From: Pinus tabuliformis
Lineage: Eukaryota > Streptophyta > Pinopsida > Pinales > Pinaceae
Direction of reading: 5' to 3'
DNA: 64,000 nt
Assembly: GCA_031772625.1 (NCBI GenBank)
Contig: CM062820.1
Location: forward strand, 319,074,545-319,138,544
This document shows positions 10,200 through 21,196 of the stretch, piece after piece. The translations under genes and the position numbers were made by a program. The notes below the pieces were generated by a model. The model searched no databases, was not told where the DNA came from, and saw only the letters and a list, made by a program, of their open reading frames with translations. Every line of letters begins with the position of its first letter. The stretch's first letter is position 1.

Positions 10200-13100
10200 A
10201 AGGCATTCCTTCAGGAAGAACTCCCATCCTGTGACATTGTGTGTTATTGTGCGTCGTCGATGTTCTGTGCTAGATTATTAAAACCTTTTTTTTCATTGGA
10301 TCATCATATAGGTGGTTGGTGGAGAATGTATAATTGAAAGGTGGTTACCGGTGTAGGTGTTGCATGTTTCGACTACCAATTTTGCACACACCGACATTGA
10401 TCACTAACGATAATTGAACTAGAAAGGGTTCATATATGTATGTTTCCTTTGGTATGTGAGGCATATCAAGGGATTTGAGTCGACACGATGAATTCATTAT
10501 TTTGTTGGTTTGAATGCCATAATAGTTCCCTTTGCGAAAACTCCCCTCCCATGCGCAATAATACAATAGTTATTCCATATGAAGATAAATCTTGGCTTTC
10601 ATTTGATCTTTGTTTTGTTGTACTCTACAAAGTTCTTGGCCCAAAATTGGGAATATTTTTCCCGAAATAAGCCTTGTTCTATTATATTAACATTGAATTG
10701 AATTTGATATGTCCAGGGTTCTTTGAGTCTTCATAGGTTTTATGAAAAAATGGCTAGTTCTAAAAGGATGGATTTTGTGGGTATTATTGCAATAGCCATG
10801 TTGTTGGGATTTCCTTTGAAGTAGATGTGTTAGACTATGCCTCTTGGAAACCCATGAAAATAATCCCATAACGTCATCTAGTTTCGAATAAATTGAACCC
10901 AAGCTCAAAGAAGCCAACCTCAGTCGCTAGGTAAAGTCACCTGATTTCTAGATTTCACAGTACTTTTATCCTCTCACATTTGATGGGAGTTTGTGTGCAT
11001 CAGAATCACTATTGCTAGGGGATTCCCAGGGTTTCAATCTCCCTTTATACGAATTCATTATATGTCAAAGTACATTTAGGAGAAATTTTAGGGGCTAATA
11101 TTCGTAGGTGAGTTAATTTTCTCAGTTTTTTTCAACAAAAAAAAGATTCTCCAATTTTCATTTTTCCTACAAATGTTTCGCGCAAATTTTATATCATAAA
11201 ATTATTTTACCTTAAAAAACACCAAATTTTTATAGATATTGTATAAAATCCATAGAAATTTGAATATTTTTACAAATATAGAGCTAAACATTTTATAGTT
11301 TTCATGTTAGGGACTAGTAACATTCGCCAAGGTTTCTATACTTTAAGATAAATCTCCATCCTTCAAATTTTTCCTCAGTGCCTTTTAAGCTACTTTTGAA
11401 AGTAACTAACAATTATGCTTTAAAACTTGTAGCAATTTCGAGAGTGGTTGACAAACAAGTCTCGGTAAAAGCCTCAAAGTCCAAATCAATCTACAAACCC
11501 TCAATTCTTGGCACAATGCCTCAAAGCTAAGCTTTCTTATATTAAGCAAAAGGGCTATGGTTATGCCAAAATAGTCTCCATCCTGGGTTTCGTTATTCTC
11601 TTATTTCGAAATTTCTAATTTTGTGGTAATATTTTATATATTCTAATAACCAACCTATTGTCTTTGTAGTGTGGATTTCATGCATGAGTACTTAAGAGGG
11701 TACATATTTCATCCTTAATGATCTGCATTTCATGCTTGATGTTCCACAGGTGGTGTTTACATATTTCATCCTTAATGATCTGCATTTCATGCATTTCTAG
11801 CCTGGTTATATGGTAGCAATTGTGCATGATGTTTACTGATAATTACGCGCTTGGTGGGGTAGAGTCATTGGCAAGATTAGGAATAGAGTTGTTGATGTGG
11901 TTGTTACACCATGGACAATGCAATATGAGTGTGTGCATGTTGAAACTCTTGCTGCACAAAATGGCTTCATTTTTGCCGCAAATATGGGTCGAATGGATTC
12001 CCTTACAAATCAAGCCAAGGCATTCCATCACATATGCTTCACAATCTTTCAATACAAATTTAAATGGTCATTAGTTGATACGGTTAGATGGTATCATGTG
12101 AGATTATGTAGAGGGAATTTGATAATCCCACAAAGAAACAAATAAAATGACATGTGATGGACAACTTATGAGATTTCAAGCATACAAGAATCAGTGAAAA
12201 GCATTGTTAGGCCATGTGGTGGCCAACATGCGGATCCCATCATTGTTTCATAGTTTTAGATAATTCATATTGGGAGGAAAATTAAGGAACATGGGGATTA
12301 TCATTCATACTCATAGAGAATGGAGGAGATAGAAATCTCTCATGGAGAAGAATGGAGAGCTTTCACGGTGACAAGGAGACATAAAGCTAAGTTGAGAAGA
12401 TTCCTTGGCTATTGTATCCAAGCCAAGAATAAGATCGACTAACACCTTTGAATATATTCTAATGTTTTGAGAAGGAAATAATCTCATGTTTTGTAACTAC
12501 TAGTAGCTCATGGAGGCATAAATGTAATATTTTGAACCTTTAATCTAATAGACTAGATAAAAAATCTCTTATATTCTAGATCAAATTTGGATTGTTTTCT
12601 TTTGTCACTGTGGGATTGCATGTTTAAACCATGATTCAATTAGTAAATAGGAAAGTTATTCCATTGTTAGAAGCTTGTTGGACAATCTTGTAGAAATAGA
12701 GGTTGTGAGGGCTACTATGAAGCCAAGTATTTGATTTCTATTCATTGTTTGGCATATTGAAATTGTAAAGAGAAACACCTTTCGAAAAGAGACTTGTGAC
12801 TAAAGTGTGCTCCATCTATTTTCATATGTGGGTTGTCAAACCATGATGGCATTGTTTGATACAAATATTAGATTTTAAGATTCATATGAAACCCTTGGCT
12901 AAATCAATATGGTTGCATCTCAAGCTTGTACATTTGGTTTCGATAAAATTCTGTGAGATGTGAGTTTAATTTTTTAATAAGATAACAAGGCTTACCAATT
13001 GTTTGTCTCTATAGAAAATAACAAGTACTTCAAAGCCTTAACCTTCAATATGAAGACACTAATAATGGGAAGGTTGCAGTGGACTACTTCAAGCAAGGAA

Positions 13101-13890
13101 AAACATATGGTCTTGTGTTAATGGAAAAAGAGATGCTTGTTATGGATGGGCATGATCTATGCAAGTTCTAAATCTTTGGAACTTATAAGTTTGAAGTTTT
13201 GCTTTATTTTTCCTGTTAATTATCTAAACCATCTCAGTTTTCTAAACTTTTGGTTTATTATTATCACTTAATTGATTGTTTTTATTTCAGGTAACAAGGC
13301 AATTGATATGTATTGTACAACATATTGATCCTAGATATGGCATTACTTTTTGTTTCTCCAACACCGATTATGCATCTACAAATGATGCCAGTGAGGTTAG
13401 GGTCAATCATTTCACAAGGTGAGCAGAGCTTAAAACTAATTGTTTCACAAAACATCTAGTTCACAAATTCCCACTTCTAGGATCCCTTTTGAGATTCATC
13501 CTTATGGTTTGTCTTGAAAGTAAAGAAAACTTCTTTTTCTCCTTTTGAGATTTGATTTTGTACATGATTTCAATATTATTGAGATTTGATTTTGTACATG
13601 ATTTCAATATTATAGATATTTATTTTTATTTAATAATAATATTATAAGTAATAGTTAATGTTTAAGTCAATTAACTTTCCTTTGGGTGATTGGACAAAAT
13701 GGTTGTAATTCCTTCCACCCAATGCAAGTTGAAATTCTTAGAAGTTGATATGCTTAAGTTGACATCTCTCATGCCTTTCCGTATACCATGCCGTAGGTTG
13801 CGTCCTGTCGTTAGGGCATGTATAGCAGCCGTCGCGTCCTTCGGTAATGAGATGAAGTTAGAATTGCTCTCTATGGACGATGCAGGTTTC
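10200..13890. other. Insert-like region specific to the SDR-A flank
   Basis: The flanks of SDR-B and SDR-C run on without this stretch: homology to them stops near 10.2 kb and resumes at about 13.9 kb with gatattaaaattaaaatatcat. The region has no recognisable protein. It has short tandem duplications, such as about 60 bp at 11.70-11.79 kb (catatttcatccttaatgat) and about 33 bp at 13.54-13.61 kb (gagatttgattttgtacatg). The gene-like piece at 13291-13418 is listed separately. I cannot name the element. Confidence 0.5.
13291..13418 (+). pseudogene. Exon-like fragment of an unidentified gene
   Basis: A pyrimidine-rich tract ending tttatttcag precedes 13291 and the consensus donor aag/gtgagc follows 13418. 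The 128 bp between are open in one frame, reading QLICIVQHIDPRYG, TFCFSNTDYASTND and SEVRVNHFTR. The open frame, biased composition and both splice signals suggest a real exon of a captured or relic gene. Another open stretch upstream (13036-13170) has VAVDYFKQGKTYGLVLMEKE but ends in a stop. I do not recognise the protein. Confidence 0.35.
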
Positions 13891-14261
13891 GTGCTGAAGA
13901 TGATATTAAAATTAAAATATCATATCAAAGTTGCAATTATTATTTTATTTTTGAAATAAAAGATGTCAACCATTTTTGTCTTTTGCTTAAAAAATTAATC
14001 AATAATCGCAAGTAGCTTTAAATTTTAATAAAAAATAAGAATCCCATATAACTGTAGTAGCTTTAAATTTTAATAAAAAATAAGAATCCCATATAACTGT
14101 ACGATGGACTTTTAGGGTGTTTTTTTTTAAATAAAGCCACTGTAATTTATTATTATTTAAGAAAATATTTAATAAGATTAGTCAGCTAGGCAGTTCTACT
14201 ATCTCTTTGTTTTGTCCTTATTTGTTTAATTGTATTGAAACTACACAAAATTAACATAGTC

Positions 14262-14268
14262 TATAAGT
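14262..14268 (+). promoter_or_regulatory. Putative TATA box of SDR-A
   Basis: The sequence tctataagtag lies about 90 bp upstream of the ATG at 14354, a normal plant spacing for a TATA box plus short leader. The aligned position in SDR-C (about 44208-44216) reads cctgtaagctg, so the element is changed in the broken copy. Position and comparison are the only evidence. Confidence 0.5.
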
Positions 14269-14353
14269 AGACATTCATAGATGTGCAGAAACCGGCGCTG
14301 TTAAGTATTGGTCACTTCCCCCTGTCATTGATCTGCCCATTTCGTTCCCAGCC

Positions 14354-15387
14354 ATGTCTAACGAAGAGCTTACTGCAGCGGCTTCTTGTGTTGGCAATCT
14401 GAGCTTTAATGGACAACAGCGACGGTAATCAATCTGAGCTTTGGTTTTTGTTTGCAATCTTTTTGTTTCAGAATTCAATTCTCTGAATTTATGCGGTTTC
14501 ATAATTCTTTTAAACTGTGTTCTTCTTTGTTTCTTATATATGTTGCTCCCCAGTAATTCTGGTTAATGATTTTTGAATGCAGACTAGAAGGCAAGGTCGC
14601 AATAATAACGGGCGGAGCATCAGGCATCGGAGAAGCTATTGTTCGACTCTTCACAAAGCATGGAGCCAAAGTCATAATCGCAGACATTGCAGACGATGCC
14701 GGCGGAAATCTGGCCGAATCCCTTTCTCCCCGGGCAACTTACGTTCACTGCGATGTGAGCAAAGAGGAAGACATCGGCACCGCGGTGGATTTGGCGATGG
14801 AGAAACACGGTCAACTCGATATCATGTATAACAACGCGGGAACTGTCGAATTCCTAGTGATTGAAAGCGTGGCAGAGTACGAGATAGAGCAATTCGATCG
14901 GGTAATGAGGGTAAACGTGCGAGGAGTGATGCTGGGCATTAAGCACGCGGCCCGCGTGATGATCCCGCGGAAGAAGGGCTGCATAATCTCCACTGCCAGC
15001 ATTGCGGGTATTGTAGGAGGACTTTGTCCATACGCATACACCGCCTCGAAGCATGCAATCATAGGGCTGACTAAGAACGGAGCAGCCGAGCTGGGGAAAT
15101 ACGGGATCAGAGTCAACGCTGTCTCTCCTGCTGCAGTGGCCACTACCCTTCTAAACAATTACCTGAAACGAGGAAATGCTTCGGCTGTTTCAGAAGAGGA
15201 TAAGGCCGCCGTGGAGGCATTGGCCAATACTGTTGCCAACTTGGATGGAGCCACTCTTAAAGCTGACGATATTGCGGAGGCTGGTCTGTATTTGGCGAGC
15301 GATGAGGCTAAATATGTTAGCGGGCATAACCTTGTAGTGGATGGCGGGGTCTCAGTTGTTAACCATTCTTGGAAGCTCTACCGTTGA
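14354..15387 (+). CDS. Short-chain dehydrogenase/reductase, secoisolariciresinol dehydrogenase-like (SDR-A)
   Basis: Two exons: 14354-14424 and 14583-15387, joined over a 158-bp intron (gtaatc...tgcag). The join makes codon CGA and gives [15 protein letters not shown] with no frame break; the protein is 291 aa. The start MSNEELTAAASC is also present in SDR-C. Classical NAD-binding SDR features are all visible: TGGASGIG at residues 33-40, Asp58 after the second strand (suggesting NAD rather than NADP), CD at 80-81, NNAG at 107-110, Asn135, Ser163, Tyr176 and Lys180 in YTASK, and a VDGG near the C terminus. Length and motifs match the plant SDR110C group (secoisolariciresinol dehydrogenase, xanthoxin dehydrogenase, momilactone A synthase types), which oxidise secondary alcohols in lignan, hormone or terpenoid pathways. 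There is no signal peptide, so the enzyme is probably cytosolic. The substrate cannot be read from sequence. It is the only intact copy in an array of four. Confidence 0.93.
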
Positions 15388-15872
15388 TGGTTCTTACACG
15401 TTATTCTCATTGAAGCAAGGGTGTCCTCTAAGTGGTAGAATATATAATAATGTGAATTCAGGGCAAGCATAGCATTGCGTCTGTTTCCATATGAATGTCT
15501 GTAAGTGTCATGAAGGCATTGTATGCCATCATCCGCCAGTTTCAGTTTCTACATGAACGGTACAGCGTACATCATGTAACGTAACTTGTAATCTTCATTA
15601 GTATGTAATATTAAATGTCACTTTTCCACTTAATTGAGTCTCGAGGCTGGCTGAGTTATAAATTTTTATTATGTCACCGCTGTAAGCAGTGACAGTTATT
15701 ATTGGTACCGACTATTAATCTACTCTATAGAAATAATGGTAAATTTTTATTTTTCTGATATAAATATTAGGGTTTGGTGATTTTTAAATGGGAATAGGGT
15801 TGTTTTTAGTATGATTTTTTGTTGCAGTAATTGGTGGTATTTAAATTGGTTTTTTAACTGCATATTTAGATT

Positions 15873-16117
15873 TAGCACGGTGAAATTTTTTTAAAACACT
15901 TTGATTGTGCCAAGATTACCCATCAAACTTGTGATTTCAATAATACTAAGCTATTTTAGAAAAAATTAAAAAAAAGAATCCACTAAAAAACTTTCTAGCA
16001 CGGTGAATTTTTTTTAAAACACTTTGATTGTGCAAAGATTACCCATCAAACTTGTGATTTCAATAATACTAAGCTATTTTAGAAAAAATTAAAAAAAAAA
16101 ATCCACTAAAAAACTTT
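15873..16117. repeat. 123-bp tandem duplication
   Basis: The unit beginning tagcacggtgaa at 15873 is repeated from 15996, with nearly identical sequence through cactaaaaaactttc. The array copies at 51 and 60 kb do not show it, so it arose after the unit duplication or was lost there. Confidence 0.85.
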
Positions 16118-16197
16118 CAAAAAATCACACTGAAAACAACTCCAATAATAACACAGTCCGGCCCTCCACCACCACTAAAGCCACTGACATTACCACC

Positions 16198-16311
16198 AGT
16201 TATTAAATCGTGTGGAGTTAATTCCCTCGGAGCATCAACTCACTCACGTGTTGACAGTTATTAAATCGTGTGGAGTTAATTCCCTCGGAGCATCAACTCA
16301 CTCACGTGTTG
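16198..16311. repeat. 57-bp tandem duplication
   Basis: The unit cagttattaaatcgtgtgg...cactcacgtgttga at 16198-16254 is repeated at 16255-16311 with no visible change, so this duplication is recent. Confidence 0.9.
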
Positions 16312-16330
16312 ACACGTTCACATAGTTCCA

Positions 16331-16650
16331 CTTGTATCTACGAACTATACCTCCAATCTGTTTTACGTCTTTCGCCCAATATATTCGCCAAACACATGTG
16401 AAGTCAAGCCTCACTTGACTCTAAGCCTGCAATCTTTAACTAGTAATGATGAATTAAATTGGCGTCGTTTATTCAGGTAAAGGAATTGTTGTCAAAAGTG
16501 GTTTGAATTTGGGCAAAAAATTTAAAAAAAATTATAGAGACAGTGTTTGAATCTTGTTTTTGATGGTGGAAAGAGATTCAGCACCATCAATAACGTCTAA
16601 AACACTTAAAATTTTGAAATTTAACAACTATAACTTGGATTTACAAAAAT
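16331..16650. repeat. Left copy of a 310-bp direct repeat
   Basis: From cgaactatacctccaatctg to aacttggatttacaa it matches 18608-18920 with scattered changes. The first 100 bp also align with array flanks at 51385 and 60035, so this copy is the native locus. The two copies bracket the LINE-containing segment. Confidence 0.85.
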
Positions 16651-16740
16651 CCTTGGCAGATTTTGTAATGGAAGGTTGTTCAACCTGACCCAAAGTGGCA
16701 TCTTTGTTACTACCATTGTGTTGGCATCGAATTCTGAAAA

Positions 16741-17166
16741 CTAAGGGATCATGAAGACTCCTGCATTGCCCCAGAACCATGGACCTTTATTGAGGATATG
16801 TTCCCTTTCCTGAACTATTCTGAATCTAACTATAAAAAATCCCTTGGGGCATAAGTATATTTCACAATTTAGTGACCATGCAGCATAAACCCATTGGTGA
16901 AAAACATCAGATTTTGGCCAAAAACCATTAAATCTGCATATAACTGCTTTGGAATAGAGATCTGAGTACAAATCAGTTACCTTAGGCATTGCAATTGTAA
17001 GAGCGGGATTCTCAAATTTTCGTTCTACAATGTAGGGCCCTGGTAGCTCAAGCAGTGTTGCTGGTTTGGTTTGTGTTTTCTCGTTAGCTTTAACTGCATC
17101 CTTGAAAGAGCCTGTGCTTTTTGAGCTGGTTCTATAACATCCACCCCACAGACACAGGTTGATCAT
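16741..17166 (-). pseudogene. LINE ORF1 (DUF4283) N-terminal fragment
   Basis: A 141-codon frame on the minus strand. The residues AVICRFNGFWPKSDVFHQW, then YLCPKGFFIVRF, then ILNKGPWFWGNAGVFMIP, form the DUF4283 domain found in the ORF1 of plant L1-type LINEs, a putative RNA-binding Gag-like protein. The zinc knuckle that normally follows, and the ORF2 endonuclease and RT, are absent to the left, so the 3' part of the element is missing. A similar fragment lies on the plus strand at 41.57-41.9 kb. Confidence 0.75.
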
Positions 17167-18607
17167 TATGGTCGAGTTTGTGGATATTCCATAATCTTGA
17201 AGTGTGTAGTTATCCTATAAAATGTGACCTGAGTAGATCAGAATTTTCTTACATGTTGGTATATTGAGTTGGTTCCGTATTTTAAGCCTTAAATCCTAGA
17301 TCCTCCACCCCTTCCACAGCGTCCAACAAATATTTCTACTTTCCAGAATTTTAATGAAAGTTTGTATCAGATTCCCCTCAATAGCATGAGGGTCTGCCAA
17401 AGAAGAGGCTCAGTCTGTTGCCCATGTGCCCGGATCTGACGTATCTAAGAATATCAGTGCTCTATCTGGTTCTCTCTTCTCCGGATCTGGGCTATCTGGT
17501 GGATTTGTGTATTTTATTGTGCTATTTGGGTCTTTCCTTAGCCTATATAAACTAGTATGCCTGACATTGCCTTTTGTCAAATACCCACTTGCTGGATCCC
17601 AGAGACCTTCCGGGTGTGTTTCTTCCCATCCCAGTGTTGTGTCCATGCAAATCTTGCCTTGATAGGGATCATGTTCTCGGTTGGGTGGTAGATCTGAGTG
17701 AAGAGTGCCTGGACAAAAGCCCCATACCCTCTCGTGTGTTGCCATTACCATCGAGAAGTATTTCCTATTAAAGTCTGCTTGCCGATAGGCAATAGAGGAA
17801 AAAGGTTTGCAACCCACCGGATCTGGCCAGCACCTGAGCCGATTCACCATTTTTCTGGTCATAACGAGGATTCCCAGTCCTGATCTACAAGGAATGCCTC
17901 GTTTCAGGTAGAGAGAGGTCGTCCATGGCCGTTGTGGGAGTCAATCTACCTCTGGGGGTTCAAACCCAGGTGCACAATGCCACTAAACTATTGGTTTCTT
18001 TGCTTCCTTGTCTTGCATATCTTCTCGTCTTCCGCATGTTCCATTGATGCCCAGATCAGTGGGATATAAAGCGGCGTCAGCATGATCAATGGATTCAGAT
18101 ATCCTTGCAATTTTTTGAACTCTAGGTTTGAGTATCCTTGCCGCCGTCTATGTTGAGAAACCCCAAGAGCAAAAGCCATCGCATAATAACATGTGGATGC
18201 TTTGTAGCCCTTCTTCTGGAGCAGAGTGGACCCATATCAGAAGGTCGATTGAAGAATCAGGGTCTCCGCCAGTCTTGGACGCTTTTGGGGATTCGGTGTG
18301 GTCATTCAGTCGTTTCCATAGAAATACCCAAAGGAGCGAACCTTTCCCATCCATCAAGATAGCCAGAACCGGTCGTATTCCATAGGTAGGGTTGCCAAGG
18401 GTTGCTGTGTCGCGATCTATCAGTGTGGCGACGACCTTCTCAGTGCCTGAAGGCTGACAAACCGTAGGAACGCACACCCTTCTCGCCATTCTCCTAATTA
18501 TCAATCTTCCCATACAATTGTTATAATATATTTTAATATAAATTGTTATAATATATTTTAATATAAAATTGTTATAATAGATTTTTTTCAAAATATAATA
18601 TTGTTTA
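17167..18607. other. Segment between LINE ORF1 and the right direct repeat, unassigned
   Basis: Probably the LINE 5' region: on the minus strand it lies upstream of ORF1 and has a GC-richer composition than its surroundings. Two open frames (17862-17410 and 18681-18148, minus strand) have no motif I recognise. The last 100 bp (18516-18607) contain three copies of an AT word (aattgttataatatatttt) and end in a 41-bp sequence also present at 30408-30448. Confidence 0.4.
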
Positions 18608-18920
18608 CGAACTATACCTCCAATCTGTTTTACGTCTTTCGCCCAATATATTCGCCAAACACATGTGAATTCAAGCTTCACTTCATTCTAAGCATGCAAT
18701 CTTCAACCAATAATGATGAATTAAATTGGAGTCATTTTCTCAGTTAGAGGAATTGTCTGAACGGCCAAAAGTGGTTTGAATTTGGGCAAATAATTTAAAA
18801 AAAATTGTAGAGACAGTATTTGAATCTTGTTTTTGGATGGTGTAAATAGATTCAGCACCATCAATAACGTCTAGAACACCTAAAATTTTGAAATTTAACA
18901 ACTATAACTTGGATTTACAA
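18608..18920. repeat. Right copy of the 310-bp direct repeat
   Basis: Partner of 16331-16650. It begins exactly after the shared 41-bp sequence with cgaactatacctccaatctg and ends at the word acttggatttacaa. Confidence 0.85.
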
Positions 18921-19489
18921 GCAGATTTTTTCTCTAAATAAAACCAAAATTTCCATAACTTTCTAGGCAATTCCTCCAACTAGACTACAACAATTAAATT
19001 TGCCACACCTACAACATAAATAACAATATCATTTCTCGTTTCTCACTGCAAATCAACACCATGTAGTGAGGATAATGAACCAATTGCAACACTCTGACGT
19101 TACTCTGGTGCTTCTCAAATGAACCGTAAAGAGCTTTTGTGCGCAACGGTGGTGTCTATTTCACACCCTTGTTGAGCTCTCACAGTTACAATGGTGGTGG
19201 CTCTTTCACGCGCTCTTGCAACATTCTCTGGACAAAGGCCTTCAACGATGGACAAAAAATCACTGCAAGCACTTACGAGGGACACTGAAAATCATCACCA
19301 CATGAGACCTTTCCTCCTACGTCCATGGGCCCTCTTGTATTAATTGAGCACACATACACATCTTATTATTGCCTCCTTTCTTGTATTAGAGTTAGCTTTT
19401 ATTACTTTGTATTTCTTTCCTTTCCCACGAAAGAGTCGCTACACTAAATGATGGTATGCTTATGCTTCGCTTTACCTTTGAGTTGGAAC
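18921..19489. other. Flank without a gene
   Basis: No supported coding sequence. The last 60 bp (cacgaaagagtcgctacac through tatgcttcgctttacc) align with the array flanks at 51520-51580 and 60470-60530, showing that the SDR-A unit continues here up to the retroelement insertion. Confidence 0.5.
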
Positions 19490-21017
19490 TGTTGGAATAT
19501 TAATTCCAACTGCTGTGCAGAGATAGCGACGACAGCCTGTCAACTTTCGAATCCACCATCACGCAGCAGGAAAACAACTCCAGAAAACCGCTACCTTATC
19601 GGACCACTTTTGCTCATCAAGTGGTTTCCGTACAAACGACTCCGATGCAATGAAAACTTGATGCGCATCCATTGTACATTTTACAATACAGCTCTCCATC
19701 GGGACGTAAAGGTCAGTCAGAAAAGGCCGCTCGATATTGTCAACAATCGTCCGATTGAAAGCAGTGTTGTCCACCATCCGATTGAACCAGGGCTACGTAC
19801 AGGTCTGCACCATGACTTGCGTGAAGTGAAAGTCTTCCTGTTGACCGTCGACCTGTCAGTAAAGCAAGTTAATGAAATTTATTGTGATGGGTAAATTGTT
19901 GATGCGCGGGAGTATGGCAAGTAAGATTGCATTGTCTTGTTATATTTGTTTTTTGTTGACCAGGTATTCGTAACCATAGCAAAGTGTGAATTTTTTTTTG
20001 ATGGTTGAATGAAAATGGGGACAACACGTAGCAGCGTAGGTAATGTCCAGTTTTTGGTATTGTATTGGTAATGGAACGCACAACATTGCAAAGAAAAAGA
20101 AGAATTTTGCACAGCAATGTAATATGCAAAGATTGTTCGTTGGTGGGAAAGGAATGGAATGCGCAGCAGCGCAAATCTCATAGTTTTTTGTGTGTTGACT
20201 TTTAAGTATTGCACACGGGATGTAATAGAGGGCGTGCGGCAGCAAAGGAAATAATAAGAGAAAACTGTGAATGCACAACAGTGCATATGATATGCATTTT
20301 GTATATGTAATGGAAGGAGTATACGCACAACATGAAAAACCAAAGCATATTTCATAGGGGATGGATGATAAGGAACGCATATGCTTTATATTTTTTTTAA
20401 TGTGTTGACTTTTGTAATTGTAAGAATTTTTTTTATTACAGCAGTATATGTAAAAGTCTGTTTTTACAACAGTAAATGTAAATGAGATTTTTACACACAG
20501 CGGTGTAAAATCTCAGGAGGAGACAGAATAATATTTTGTTGTTGAAATGTTTTCTTGGTGAATCCCTCTGTTAAAGAGGAAGGTGCTTTTCAGCACAATC
20601 TCTTGGAGAATCCCTCTGTGTGAGGAAGATGTTTTTGTAAAAGCAGTGCTGGTGAAATCCCTCTGTTAAGAGAAAGATGTTTTTCAGCATAGACAGTGGT
20701 GAATCCCTCTGTTAAGAGGAAGACTCTTTTGTTGTTTATGGAACTGCACCTGAAGCAGTGTTGGTGAATCCCTCTGTTGAGAGGAAGACTCTTTTGTAAC
20801 AACAGTTTTGTAATCCCTCTATTGAGAGGAAGATTTTTTTTTTTTGTAACAGGCAGGTTTGATGAAGGAATACAAGTTTATTTTGGTTGAGAAACTCTGC
20901 TCTGCTTAGAATTTTTTTTTAGTTTCCACTGTGTTAAAAATCCTGTGGTATAAACAGAGCATTGTCTCTGTGTTCAGTTTATTTGTTTTTTGGATTTTAA
21001 CAAAAAAATCCCCAACA
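19490..21017 (+). repeat. 5' LTR of the TR-GAG element
   Basis: 1528 bp. It begins with a dyad TTGGAATATTAATTCCAA. From 20560 to 20840 it has a run of about 6 near-repeats of the word gaatccctctgttaagaggaaga. The long length is unusual for a copia element. Confidence 0.9.
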
Positions 21018-21196
21018 ATGGTATCATAGCCAGTCCAGGTTCTTTGAAGGTGTCAAAGAAGCTGAAGGAAGGAGTTTTCTTTGCTGCAACAACTTCTCCA
21101 GCAGAGTGAAGACTCAGCAAAAGGATCCAGGTATTTCTCAAGTTTTTTCTCTGTGTTACTATTGAAGACAGACAGTTATTTTAGATACACAGTCAA

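Larger units (their letters stand above)
15388..16330 (+). other. 3' UTR and downstream flank of SDR-A, shared with the other array copies
   Basis: The stretch from cttacacgttatt through gtggtagaatatataataatgtgaattc to the catcatgtaacg block recurs after SDR-C (50895-51110) and SDR-D (59546-59720). Downstream, gttataaattttta, gcagtgacag and a proline-codon-rich ccaccacc block also align among the three flanks. No gene is visible. Possible polyadenylation sites lie in the AT-rich stretch at about 15600-15620. Confidence 0.7.

Noticed and set aside
11820..12145. Overlapping plus-strand frames reading TPWTMQYECVHVETLAAQNG and similar
   Set aside because: Several frames are open at once and no splice context or recognised motif supports one of them; listed only as part of the anonymous insert.
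17410..17862. 150-codon minus-strand frame upstream of LINE ORF1
   Set aside because: No motif recognised, and the plus strand is also open here. It most likely belongs to the GC-richer LINE 5' region.
20560..20840. Regularly spaced repeats that superficially resemble a CRISPR array
   Set aside because: They are degenerate words inside a plant LTR, duplicated in the partner LTR at 24.28-24.54 kb, with variable spacing and no cas genes.
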